DNA from: a virus
Length of the DNA: 41,687 nucleotides
Strand: one strand, 5' to 3'
Virus record (IMG/VR): IMGVR_UViG_3300009790_003608
Coordinates: 1 to 41,687 of that record
In this document: in pieces, positions 1 to 8,034 of the stretch
How positions within the stretch are numbered: position 1 is the first letter of the stretch
Layout: each line of letters starts with the position of its first letter
Made by a program: the position numbers and the translations under genes
Notes under the pieces: model-generated
The model's database searches: none
What the model was told of the DNA's origin: nothing
The model's input: the letters and a program-made list of their open reading frames with translations, nothing else

Positions 1-519
1 AGTAATAAACGTTTCATAAAACTCTAATAATAGTTTAGCATCTCCTGTAGTAGTACCATCTTCAGTACCTATAATAATCATTTCAGGATTTACCATATCC
101 CATTTTACAGTACCCATTGCTATTAAATAAGGGTTGTAAATAAATCTACCATTTGGTATTCTATCTATAAACTCTCTTCTTATGGTTCCAGGTAAAACTG
201 TAGATATAAGTACTATAAGCTGATCTTTATTTACATATTTGTTGACCTCTTCTAATATATTATTAACTATTGTATAATCAAAATCTTTATTAGGTAAATG
301 AGACGTTGGATAACGTCCGTCATAATCTGGATGATGAGGTGTTGGTACTGCTATAAAGATAAGTTCACGATCTTGACATACGTCTTTAATCGTAGGTACC
401 ATTTCAAAGTTTTCAGGGGATACTTCTGTTACGTCGTAACCTATAACTTCATGTTTTTCGGCCATCACTTCTGCCGATTCTCTGCCGAGTTTTCCAACTC
501 CAATAAAACCTACTTTCAT
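1..519 (-). CDS. UDP-glucose/GDP-mannose dehydrogenase family protein, N-terminal part (cut by window edge)
   Basis: 173 codons are visible with no stop; the C-terminal part lies beyond position 1. The N-terminus is a Rossmann nucleotide-binding fold with GxGxxG at residues 7-12 (GVGKLG) and an acidic residue ending the second strand (GYDV). Next come IFIAVPTP followed by a DG-containing loop, then STVLPGT, then NPYLIAMG with a following D and IIIGT. This order is the signature of the NAD-binding domain of nucleotide-sugar 6-dehydrogenases, which oxidise UDP-glucose or related sugars to uronic acids. The catalytic cysteine and C-terminal domain are not visible, so substrate and activity are open. 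Its ATG overlaps the stop of the upstream SGNH gene (ATGA), so the two are translationally coupled. It belongs to the glycan island and would supply or convert a sugar donor. Confidence 0.8.
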   Translation of the reverse strand, partial: MKVGFIGVGKLGRESAEVMAEKHEVIGYDVTEVSPENFEMVPTIKDVCQDRELIFIAVPTPHHPDYDGRYPTSHLPNKDFDYTIVNNILEEVNKYVNKDQLIVLISTVLPGTIRREFIDRIPNGRFIYNPYLIAMGTVKWDMVNPEMIIIGTEDGTTTGDAKLLLEFYETFIT

Positions 520-1181
520 ATTAACTTCACTGTGTCTTTATAAATATTTGTAAAAATTAAATCCGATAAATCTACATGCCATTCTTCTCCTGGGTGATTT
601 CCGTCTTCAGCTAAAGGATATCTTTTTTTTGAATCATTTTCAACCATACATGCTAATGTTTTGCTAGATATATCGTACGGTGCAATATTTTTAATGAGCC
701 TGTCTTTAAGTTTATTGTACCTATTATAAACCTCCACATGAACAGGAGGTTCTAGAAAAATATAATAAAATTTTAACGATTTAGAAACTAAATAACTAGT
801 AAATGTAGATATATTGATTATATTTTTTAAAAAACTATCTGTAGCGTTAGAATAGGTAAACTTATTTCGCATAAAATCTTCATGCCATTCTCCATAGTGA
901 GTTATTTTGGTTTCGTTAAAAAACATTTCTCTAGTATAAAAAGACCAAAGTATAATAACTATATCAGTTTTATGTAAATCATTAGATAAAAATTGATTAA
1001 TAATAAAGTCATTACCGTGACCAGGCTTAGCAAGATTCTTAACTGGTACATTTAACTTAGTAGCTAGTTTATTAGGCCATCCAAGCTTGCTAGGGTTCGG
1101 GCCAGGTTTAAATCCATCTACAATACAGTCTTTTAGCCCATGTCCATAAGTGTAACTATCTCCTCCTACTACTAATCTCAT
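516..1181 (-). CDS. SGNH/GDSL-hydrolase-like protein
   Basis: 221 residues. The N-terminus VVGGDSYTYG carries the GDS-type nucleophile block (Ser9), followed by a GHGND block at residues 54-58 that fits the block III glycine/asparagine of SGNH hydrolases. Near the C-terminus DGNHPGEEWH (193-202) fits block V, with Asp193 and His196 as likely catalytic partners. Enzymes of this superfamily hydrolyse or transfer acyl groups on sugars and lipids, so removing or adding O-acetyl groups on a glycan is a reasonable but unproven role. No signal peptide or membrane segment is seen. It is followed by a second SGNH-like gene upstream (start 1957), with which it shares the N-terminal and C-terminal blocks but little else, so they are diverged relatives. 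It ends in an ATGA overlap with the dehydrogenase-like gene. Confidence 0.72.
   Translation of the reverse strand: MRLVVGGDSYTYGHGLKDCIVDGFKPGPNPSKLGWPNKLATKLNVPVKNLAKPGHGNDFIINQFLSNDLHKTDIVIILWSFYTREMFFNETKITHYGEWHEDFMRNKFTYSNATDSFLKNIINISTFTSYLVSKSLKFYYIFLEPPVHVEVYNRYNKLKDRLIKNIAPYDISSKTLACMVENDSKKRYPLAEDGNHPGEEWHVDLSDLIFTNIYKDTVKLI
539..546 (-). promoter_or_regulatory. TATTTATA motif, candidate late promoter element
   Basis: Perfect copy of the recurrent 8-mer, 19 bases upstream of the dehydrogenase-like start at 519. It lies inside the 3' end of the preceding SGNH gene, so it may also simply be coding sequence. Confidence 0.3.
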
Positions 1182-1189
1182 TTTTTTAA

Positions 1190-1957
1190 CTATATTAACT
1201 TTTTTGGTTGTACTAAATAATTTTCTATTAGGTTATTATTCAACATAAAAGGTATTACTACATTTTTTGCGAAATATTTATGCCCTGATGGAAAAGGATG
1301 GTTGTCTTTACCGGTTGGTACTCCTTCAGGATAATTTTTCTTTAAATATTCGTAACATCCTTCTACTGGTAAAAACTTCTTAAAGTTAATATTTTGGTAA
1401 AGGTAACCAGTTTCTGGATTATTTTTTACATCTATATCAAAAAGTGAAGTATTAAATATGTCTAAATATGTAGTCATAAAATATTGAATATGTTTTGACT
1501 CAAGATAAAGTTGAAGAAATATAATACATTCTAAAGTGTTTATAATACTACCTATATTACTATGAAAAGTAGAGTAGTATAATAAAGAATGTTCATTATC
1601 CCAAAATGCATTAATAAAATACCACTTGTTATAGTTTTCTACAATACTACGTGGGTTGTATATATTATCTACAATACCATTTTTGCCCCAATCATTTGCG
1701 TTTAACTTATCTTCTGAATGAAAGCTCCATCGATCCGGACCTGACCACATTACTCCTACTACAATGTCTTCTGGTTTGGTAGTTTCAAGTTCTTTCTCTA
1801 CTTGTGCAACAATACTTTTTTTTATAAGATCATTACCATTTGATCCCATTGCAACGTTAACTAACTCTAAATCGTCTTTTAGTTCTTTATATACTTGTCC
1901 AGGCCAACACCAATCTTCATAAGTAAAGCTGCATCCACCTACTATAAGTTTTTTCAT
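1190..1957 (-). CDS. SGNH/GDSL-hydrolase-like protein
   Basis: 255 residues. It opens with LIVGGCSFTYE, giving a Ser10 nucleophile in the usual position right after the first strand. GSNGND at 38-43 corresponds to the GxND block, and D-N-H-P-x3-G-H at 218-226 to the Asp/His block, so the full SGNH catalytic set can be placed. The middle is rich in aromatic residues and has no recognisable second domain. The product is probably an esterase or acyltransferase acting on a carbohydrate, inferred from the neighbouring glycosyltransferases and sugar dehydrogenase. It may equally act on the host envelope. Start is the only ATG near the N-terminal strand; no clear Shine-Dalgarno is seen, but a TATTTATA motif lies 30 bases upstream. 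Confidence 0.72.
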   Translation of the reverse strand: MKKLIVGGCSFTYEDWCWPGQVYKELKDDLELVNVAMGSNGNDLIKKSIVAQVEKELETTKPEDIVVGVMWSGPDRWSFHSEDKLNANDWGKNGIVDNIYNPRSIVENYNKWYFINAFWDNEHSLLYYSTFHSNIGSIINTLECIIFLQLYLESKHIQYFMTTYLDIFNTSLFDIDVKNNPETGYLYQNINFKKFLPVEGCYEYLKKNYPEGVPTGKDNHPFPSGHKYFAKNVVIPFMLNNNLIENYLVQPKKLI

Positions 1958-1970
1958 AGGCGAAAAAAAG

Positions 1971-3476
1971 TTATATTAGTTTCTTATTATAAATAGTTCT
2001 TTCCCATTTCTTAGTTTTGCTAAAATCTTGTGGAAAATATTCATACAGTTTTTGATGACGATCATTAACTCTCGTTAAATCCATTAAAACATTAAAGTTA
2101 TGTATTAACCTACTTTCTATATCTATTGAAATACTTTTCCAATATTCTAAAGGACGATTAACTATTGAATCCATAGTATTAAATAACTTATTAAGACGTT
2201 CTTCCATAGGACCTGGTTCATCATAACTTTCATCCCAACAGTCATCGAAAGTTTTATACCCTAACTTTTTAAGTAACTTTAAACTTCCTGGGTTACCAAA
2301 TATAACGAATGGTTGTGCTGTGTAAATAGCTCTAAATGTTTTTTCACTTAAGAAAAGTTCATTGTCATCTTTTGAACGTTGGTGTGTTTCTATTACGATA
2401 TTTACAAAAGCATCTCTATGAAGATCTTCAGGTAATACACCAGCCCAGTTTACATATTGATCTGTTCTATCCCAGGCAAATCCATCTTTATAGTTAAAAT
2501 ACTTCTTAAACCATTCTAAAATAGTATTCTGATAAGGTTCTGATAGGTGTAGTAGTTTTACCTCCATTTCTGTGTAGTTATAATCAGCACCGTAAGGATT
2601 AAGTAAACTATACATACAGTTTTCTCTTAAAATAGGAGTATGATATATTTTATGAAAAATTGCTGCTCTTTCAGCAGAAAATCTTCTAGCTAAACACATA
2701 AAATGTTTAGTTGAGTTATGGTAACGCCTATAATTTAAAAATTTATGAAAATTTTTATAATGCTCTGCTCTATCCCACACAGTTTGTTTGTACATATTTT
2801 TTGTAAACCAAAATGCTTCTTCAAACTGATTATTTATTCCAAAACTAAATCTAGTTTTTTTATTATGTTTAATCTCCCATTTTTCTATAACATCTCCTAG
2901 TTTATAGTTTGCACTTTCAACTATAACTTGATCAGGTTCTAAATCAAACTTATATATAAAAGATTCGAACCAATCTATGTCTCCTAAACTATTTAAAAAC
3001 CCTTCACAATCTTGATAAAAAAGTATTTTAGCATTTCCTTCCTTTATATAATCAACAAGTACTTTTGGAAGCTCTATTTTATTTAAGTTTACTGTTGTTA
3101 CTGATTCGTTATATATTGGGGAAGGAACAAGAAACTTAATACCTTTATCGATTAAATCTAAATAATGTCTTCTAACAAAAATATAGTTAGGATGAAGAAA
3201 ACCATAGTTAAACAAACTTATTTTTTCCTGAACTATTTTATCTAAGTTACTTAGTTGTTCTTGAGATAATGGAAACTTTATACTAAGCTCTCTTTCAGCA
3301 TCACTATAACCTGAATCCCAAACTTTAAAATGCTGATTCATTGTTTTACCCCATTCGTTATTACGAAGAATAACTGGTAGCATAATAGAGTATTTGTTAT
3401 GCTCATTGTTAAAGGTACATTCTTCAATCAGAGGTAAGTCATATCCAAGAAATATTCTTCTATTATACGATCCCAT
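1971..3476 (-). CDS. Glycosyltransferase-like protein with fucosyltransferase-type C-terminal motif
   Basis: 501 residues. The clearest feature is at about 371-420: DNELFLSEKTFRAI, then QPFVIFG and a GYKTFDD...DESYDE stretch. An SEK/F-A/QPF pattern of this kind marks the nucleotide-sugar-binding C-terminal half of GT-B enzymes such as alpha-1,3-fucosyltransferases (GT10), and of related uncharacterised phage proteins. The N-terminal 350 residues are not recognised. Donor and acceptor cannot be deduced. It starts one base after the stop of the 279-residue glycosyltransferase, so they are co-transcribed. The alternative is a non-catalytic relative of the GT-B fold. Confidence is good that it is glycan-related, lower for the exact family. 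Confidence 0.55.
   Translation of the reverse strand: MGSYNRRIFLGYDLPLIEECTFNNEHNKYSIMLPVILRNNEWGKTMNQHFKVWDSGYSDAERELSIKFPLSQEQLSNLDKIVQEKISLFNYGFLHPNYIFVRRHYLDLIDKGIKFLVPSPIYNESVTTVNLNKIELPKVLVDYIKEGNAKILFYQDCEGFLNSLGDIDWFESFIYKFDLEPDQVIVESANYKLGDVIEKWEIKHNKKTRFSFGINNQFEEAFWFTKNMYKQTVWDRAEHYKNFHKFLNYRRYHNSTKHFMCLARRFSAERAAIFHKIYHTPILRENCMYSLLNPYGADYNYTEMEVKLLHLSEPYQNTILEWFKKYFNYKDGFAWDRTDQYVNWAGVLPEDLHRDAFVNIVIETHQRSKDDNELFLSEKTFRAIYTAQPFVIFGNPGSLKLLKKLGYKTFDDCWDESYDEPGPMEERLNKLFNTMDSIVNRPLEYWKSISIDIESRLIHNFNVLMDLTRVNDRHQKLYEYFPQDFSKTKKWERTIYNKKLI
1988..1995 (-). promoter_or_regulatory. TATTTATA motif, candidate late promoter element
   Basis: Perfect copy 30 bases upstream of the SGNH gene start at 1957. 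It overlaps the last codons of the upstream gene, so it is weaker evidence than the intergenic copies. Confidence 0.3.
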
Positions 3477-3477
3477 A

Positions 3478-4317
3478 TTATATTGTAACTATTTTATCTT
3501 TTAAGGTATCCCAATGTGGGTAATCGTTATACCCTATACAAGAAAGTTCTTTCATATTTTCGACTAAAAACTTAAGATTGCTTACATCTATTTTCCAACC
3601 AGAATCTTTAATAGCATCATACATAACTTTATATTCATCAGAAAAAGAATAGTCTTTTTTGTTATCTGCTACTTTTTTTATCCTTTCAATACATGTACTA
3701 TCCCATTTAAAATGATGCACTTGAGTAAATATTTCATTTACAGGCATTCTTCTAGCATGACCAGTCCCCCAGCTATTAGTTCCATCGTTAAATGTAGCAT
3801 AATGTTGTCCTGAAGATACTTTCTGATGTCCTTTCATTAAAGTTACTTTATTAGGACATGCGCCAGACATTGGGTATCTAAAAAATCCAGCTAATGGAAA
3901 AGCTTTATGAATATTTGTATCTCTAGTAACTTCAGGAAAAGTACCATCTATACCTATACGATCTAAAAAACCACCTGTAACAAAATCATATCCGTATCTC
4001 TCACAGTTCTTTATTATATCGTCTATTGGTTCAGGATATACTTGTAGTTCGTCATCATCAGCTACTATCCACCAGTCATTAGGTTTAGTCTGTTTAATAG
4101 TATTGTATATCTCTGTAACTCTATTCCAGTTATATTTAGGTTCAGTAAAAACCATAAATGGTTCTATACCTAACTCTTCTATTTCTTCTAATATACCATC
4201 ATCATCACTTTGACGATATACCGCTACGTATGCTTTATCTATAACATCTTCATAATGTTTTAACATATGAGGGAGTAAATGAGTATTTTCTCCTACTACT
4301 GTAACTAAGTTCGCCAT
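3478..4317 (-). CDS. GT2-type glycosyltransferase (GT-A fold)
   Basis: 279 residues. The protein begins with a short strand (LVTVVGE) and a helix, as in minimal GT-A enzymes of the Glyco_tranf_2_4 type. WWIVADDDE at 82-90 supplies the acidic DxD-like metal/nucleotide-sugar motif, and HHFKW at 201-205 fits the C-terminal His-containing motif of this family. It should transfer a sugar from a nucleotide donor; the acceptor is unknown. No membrane segment is seen, so it is cytoplasmic. Its ATG overlaps, as TAATG, the stop that ends the frame-restored GT7 gene upstream, which supports both the start chosen here and the frame repair proposed there. Confidence 0.75.
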   Translation of the reverse strand: MANLVTVVGENTHLLPHMLKHYEDVIDKAYVAVYRQSDDDGILEEIEELGIEPFMVFTEPKYNWNRVTEIYNTIKQTKPNDWWIVADDDELQVYPEPIDDIIKNCERYGYDFVTGGFLDRIGIDGTFPEVTRDTNIHKAFPLAGFFRYPMSGACPNKVTLMKGHQKVSSGQHYATFNDGTNSWGTGHARRMPVNEIFTQVHHFKWDSTCIERIKKVADNKKDYSFSDEYKVMYDAIKDSGWKIDVSNLKFLVENMKELSCIGYNDYPHWDTLKDKIVTI

Positions 4318-4421
4318 TATAACTCTATATTTAACATTTTAGCCCAAGGAGTAAGTTTATCTTCTCCTATTAGTTTATACTTTACTTGTTTAATACCATC
4401 ATTTTTATATTCCCAGGTACC
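4317..4421 (-). pseudogene. Displaced C-terminal tail of the GT7-LamG gene (one-base frame break)
   Basis: Reading from 4421 in the -1 frame gives 34 codons beginning GTWEYKNDGIKQ and ending MLNIEL, then TAA. It corresponds to the C-terminal end of the neighbouring paralog, where QKDG...LKY and a final LEVKL occupy the same places. The TAA overlaps the next gene's ATG (TAATG). Adding these codons gives 465 residues, against 464 in the paralog. The break lies at the five-A run at 4422-4426. Confidence 0.8.
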
Positions 4422-5713
4422 TTTTTCATTTCTAAAACGTATCTTCTTTCGTTTCTTGCAGTAGTTTCACCTTTTACCCATTTACCATTTACTAAACCTT
4501 CGTCTTTATGAGGTAAACATTCAAATCTACCGGGGCGTCTATGAGGAATAATAGAGTTAGGAACTATAACTTCTTCTGAAACCTCTCTAGTATCAAACTT
4601 TTCTAACATATCTATATTGTACTTATAAATAAGTCCATCTGTAGGTATCTCTTTATGTAATAAACTTACTTCTTCACTAGACAGAGCACGATTCCATATT
4701 TTTAAATCTGCAATATCTCCTTTAAAAAATTTAGCAGGATCATTTTCACCATATGATGGTGTAGTTCCTAAATATATTCGTTTTAATCCATAAGATTTTA
4801 ACTTACCAGAATATTTCCATGGAGATTCACTACCATGCCCAGCTTTACTGTCAACTTCTGTACCATTTAGATAAAAATGACTAAGATTTTTACTATTATC
4901 AAATACAACAGTAACCCAACTCCACTGACCTTCGTATCTCTTTAACCACATATAGTTATGTTGATTAAAACTATTCCAATACTGTAAAGTTAAAGCTCTA
5001 GAGTTATTAAAAGAAATACCGTAATCATAACCTGGTATTCTTAATATAGGAAACTCTACAAAAGGTGTTTCTTTAGAACCTATTAAATGAACTGGTATTT
5101 TATCTGGAAGTTGATATGCTCTGCATAAAATAGATACTGTATGAGAAGATGAAGTAAAGTTTTTAAAGTTTCTATTATTAGGTAATCTAGCCCATGAACG
5201 ATCTCCATCGAAAGATAAGTAACGTCTTTTGGTAAAAGGAACATCTAAATAAGTATCATTAGTAAAACCTTCTAAATGACATCTCCAAAAAAGATCATCA
5301 TCTTCCATTCCCCAATCCCAATAGTCGTTAGAGTAACCATTAGTAGCTTCTACCTGTTCCTTTGAAAATAAAACCGCCCCACCAAAATATTCATGATACT
5401 TAAGACCATAGTCCATCTGTGAGATATTAGTAGCAATATGTATAGGAGTATCTTTAGGGTAAGAATAATCTACTCCTTTTTCAGGTATCATATCTATATC
5501 ATGCCATACTACATAATCACATCCTTCTTCAAAAGCATGTTTTGCAGCTATATTTTTTGTTGCACCTCGATTAAAAAGTTTATCATCTACTTGATGAGCA
5601 AAATACATTTGAAACTCTATACCTTGTTCCTTAAGATGTTTACCAACCCTTGGTATAAACATATTTAAATGTTCTTCTCTATTTCTATATGGTACACAAA
5701 CTCCTAACTTCAT
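4382..5713 (-). CDS. GT7-family glycosyltransferase with inserted LamG domain (frame broken near 3' end)
   Basis: As read, 443 residues. Residues 1-165 are a GT7 (beta-1,4-galactosyltransferase-like) GT-A domain: VPYRNR at 7-12, WHDIDM with the DxD at 72-74, FGGAVLF, and the hallmark WDWGMEDDD at 132-140. Residues about 166-385 form a concanavalin-like LamG domain (SFDG, FYLNGTEV, FFKGDIADLKIW). Then the GT7 C-terminal part resumes (PHRRPGRFECLPH). The lectin domain is therefore inserted within the enzyme rather than appended. After EMKK the frame changes, giving an unrelated tail that ends at 4382; the expected tail is in the -1 frame down to 4317. The gene starts in an ATGA overlap with its paralog upstream. 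It probably transfers galactose or an N-acetylhexosamine, with LamG as acceptor-binding module; this is inferred from family only. Confidence 0.8.
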   Translation of the reverse strand: MKLGVCVPYRNREEHLNMFIPRVGKHLKEQGIEFQMYFAHQVDDKLFNRGATKNIAAKHAFEEGCDYVVWHDIDMIPEKGVDYSYPKDTPIHIATNISQMDYGLKYHEYFGGAVLFSKEQVEATNGYSNDYWDWGMEDDDLFWRCHLEGFTNDTYLDVPFTKRRYLSFDGDRSWARLPNNRNFKNFTSSSHTVSILCRAYQLPDKIPVHLIGSKETPFVEFPILRIPGYDYGISFNNSRALTLQYWNSFNQHNYMWLKRYEGQWSWVTVVFDNSKNLSHFYLNGTEVDSKAGHGSESPWKYSGKLKSYGLKRIYLGTTPSYGENDPAKFFKGDIADLKIWNRALSSEEVSLLHKEIPTDGLIYKYNIDMLEKFDTREVSEEVIVPNSIIPHRRPGRFECLPHKDEGLVNGKWVKGETTARNERRYVLEMKKVPGNIKMMVLNK

Positions 5714-7104
5714 AGTTTTACTTCTAAATGATTGTAGTTACCGTTATTAAAACTATTACGTACTGTATATTTTAAAGTAGATAAACCGTCTTTTTGGTAA
5801 TCTGATCTATTTTCATAGTATTTACGTAAATATCTAAGTTGATTTTCTCTACTAGTCCAGTTTATCCAATACCCATCTTTATATCCGTTTTCTTTATGTG
5901 GTAATACTTTAAACTCCCCTTTTCTACGGTGGGGTAATGGTTTTTTAATATCTTTTTGTACTGGTGTATATATTTGATTGCAGTTATGAATATATCCGTG
6001 GTTATCTCCTGCTAAATCTATTAACGTATTACCATTTACGTTTAACATTTCATAATAATGTTTAATATTTTCACTATACTTCTTATTAAAAAGAGTAAGA
6101 TCAGTGCAAGAACTTAGATGAAGTGATGCTCTTTCGTTTAAATCAGTATCAAAAATAGCAAATCTATCTATTGTACCTTTAAACCAGTTATTTTTTTCTT
6201 CTCTATTAGGATCTCCTACTCCTAAATATAACATACTACTTTTTTGAATAAGAGATAGTTTATCGAAACCATTACTTCCTACTTTAATACCGTTTACATA
6301 TAATGTAGCTAATGGAGTTGTTGTGTTATTAACAGTAACTAATGCATTTACATGACCTTGTGGAAAAAGTTTACTTGTTATAGAAATACTACCTAAATCT
6401 TTTTTCCAGAACTGAAAGTAAATATCAAAAAATGAGTTAACAGCTAAAGTAGTATCAAAACCAGGTATACTAAAAATAGAGTTGTTATCTGTTATTTCTT
6501 TTTCTACACTGTTTATTTTATTTAAGTCAAATGATGTAAATATAGAAAAGTTTCTTGAAGATTTTAATGTATTTTTTATACCAACAAAACTATCTTTACC
6601 GTTAAACTCCAATCCAACGTTATTTCTTGTATATTGAGGTATAGTTTTAGTATTTATATCTATTCCATTTTCTACACAACGCAAGAATACATCATCATCT
6701 TCAAACCCCCATCCATAATAGTTATTAGAATAACCGTTAATCTGTCTATAAACGTTAACTGGAAAAAGAGTAACTCCTCCAAAGTAGTTATCGAATAAAT
6801 CTCTTTTAATACCAGGTGGTAACTTTAAATCAGTAATAAGATGTACAGGATAATCACTGTAAGAATAATCAGCAGATATAGGTAACATATCTATATCATG
6901 AAATACTACATAATCACAACCTAGTTCTTCTGCTTTTAAAAAACCTATATTAAGTAACTTTCCTCTATTAAACTCCTTATTGTCGGTTTGTTCAACTACT
7001 ATAAGGTGATAAGGTGTTGAAATAAAATCTTTTAAGGCTTGTTTAAACTGAGATAGTTGATTAGGTCTATTTCTGTATGGAACTACTATCCCCAGTTTTT
7101 TCAT
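5710..7104 (-). CDS. GT7-family glycosyltransferase with inserted LamG domain
   Basis: 464 residues, intact. GT7 motifs are VVPYRNR (7-13), FHDIDM with DxD at 70-72, YFGGVTLF (107-114) and GWGFEDDD (131-138), where the second acidic cluster normally includes the catalytic base. Residues about 165-380 are a LamG/concanavalin-like jelly roll (EFNGKDSFV, TLYVNGIKV, WFKGTIDRFAIF). PHRRKGEFKVLPH at 391-403 and the end (ENQLRYLRKYY, DGLSTLKY) return to the GT7 fold. The start is supported by a good Shine-Dalgarno, AGGAGA, seven bases before the ATG. It overlaps the end of the 71-residue gene by 38 bases, and its stop overlaps the next paralog's start (ATGA). The two GT7-LamG genes arose by tandem duplication and have diverged strongly. 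Confidence 0.85.
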   Translation of the reverse strand: MKKLGIVVPYRNRPNQLSQFKQALKDFISTPYHLIVVEQTDNKEFNRGKLLNIGFLKAEELGCDYVVFHDIDMLPISADYSYSDYPVHLITDLKLPPGIKRDLFDNYFGGVTLFPVNVYRQINGYSNNYYGWGFEDDDVFLRCVENGIDINTKTIPQYTRNNVGLEFNGKDSFVGIKNTLKSSRNFSIFTSFDLNKINSVEKEITDNNSIFSIPGFDTTLAVNSFFDIYFQFWKKDLGSISITSKLFPQGHVNALVTVNNTTTPLATLYVNGIKVGSNGFDKLSLIQKSSMLYLGVGDPNREEKNNWFKGTIDRFAIFDTDLNERASLHLSSCTDLTLFNKKYSENIKHYYEMLNVNGNTLIDLAGDNHGYIHNCNQIYTPVQKDIKKPLPHRRKGEFKVLPHKENGYKDGYWINWTSRENQLRYLRKYYENRSDYQKDGLSTLKYTVRNSFNNGNYNHLEVKL

Positions 7105-7282
7105 CTGTTTCTCCTATGTATTTTTCCTTCCATAGAGAAAGGTACCATGCTAATCTATCACTCCATTCTTCTTTATCGATTTCTTCAAACCATAAACTAA
7201 GACTATCAAGATTAGAGGCTATTTTTTCTAAGGCTTTTACCTTTCTTTCTTCTAGTAAAACTTTTTCTGTATCAAAACTCAT
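7067..7282 (-). CDS. Small acidic helical protein, unknown function
   Basis: 71 residues. The N-terminal half is a charged helix (EERKVKALEKIASNL) with coiled-coil-like spacing, followed by a tryptophan-rich acidic stretch (SLWFEEI, WSDRLAWYLSLW). It has no known catalytic motif. The 3' end overlaps the GT7 gene and contains that gene's Shine-Dalgarno, so the pair is translationally linked. It could be a small partner or chaperone of the glycosyltransferase or a fibre assembly factor; neither is shown by the sequence. Confidence 0.6.
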   Translation of the reverse strand: MSFDTEKVLLEERKVKALEKIASNLDSLSLWFEEIDKEEWSDRLAWYLSLWKEKYIGETDEKTGDSSSIQK

Positions 7283-7311
7283 ATGTTAATATAATAAAAA
7301 ATAATGTAATA

Positions 7312-8025
7312 TCAAACTTTTTTCTGCAAAAGTGTTATTCCAGTAGAAGAAGGCTTTCCTTTTAAAACTCCTTCGTTAAAAAGATTGAAAGTTTTCCAAC
7401 CTTCAGGAATATCTTTTATAAACTTTGCAGGACCATCAAATGATTGATAGTCTTTTTCTTTTATTTCATCAGTGACTATATAGTTATCGTGATAACTTTG
7501 ATCAGTGTCGTGAATACTAATGATACCGTTATCATTTAAAATAGTACTGTACAGTTCAAAATCTTTTTTTACTCCTTCGTAAGAATGATCTGCATCTATG
7601 TGTAAATAATCTATTTTTAAATCTTCTTTAACAAAAAAGTTATGAAAAGCATTTTCTGTAGTATCTAATATAACTCTTGGGTGAAAATAACTTCTAAAAA
7701 AACTATCTTTTTCTTTCCAATCATTAACACCTCCTACTTCATTAGCAGCATCTACTACAAAAACGTTTGTTTCATTCCATTTTCTACATTCATCGAATAT
7801 TTGTTGTTCAACCAGATCACATTGAGCTTGTATCATTAATCTAGGAATAAATCCTCCACCAGAACCTAAACATACTACTATTTTACTCCTCAACATCTGT
7901 ATAAGAGAGTATATTAATAAACCATCACCTAAGTGTTTATCAGTAGCTCCATGAGTCCATCTATATGCTACTGGTTTATCAATATTATTAGTAATATTTT
8001 CTGTTATAAAATGATAGTTTAACAT
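7312..8025 (-). CDS. Class I SAM-dependent methyltransferase
   Basis: 237 residues. The first strand and glycine loop VVCLGSGGG (50-58) fit motif I for S-adenosylmethionine binding. DYLHIDADHSYEGVKKDF (139-156) and IISIHDT (168-174) match the methyltransferase-24 type, in which the IDADHSYEG Asp residues bind metal or substrate. Related proteins are often found among surface-polysaccharide genes, where they O-methylate sugars. The N-terminal GATDKHLGDG stretch is also usual in this type. Here it lies between glycosyltransferases, so methylation of a glycan is the best guess; protein or small-molecule methylation cannot be excluded. Confidence 0.78.
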   Translation of the reverse strand: MLNYHFITENITNNIDKPVAYRWTHGATDKHLGDGLLIYSLIQMLRSKIVVCLGSGGGFIPRLMIQAQCDLVEQQIFDECRKWNETNVFVVDAANEVGGVNDWKEKDSFFRSYFHPRVILDTTENAFHNFFVKEDLKIDYLHIDADHSYEGVKKDFELYSTILNDNGIISIHDTDQSYHDNYIVTDEIKEKDYQSFDGPAKFIKDIPEGWKTFNLFNEGVLKGKPSSTGITLLQKKV

Positions 8026-8034
8026 AAAATCAGA

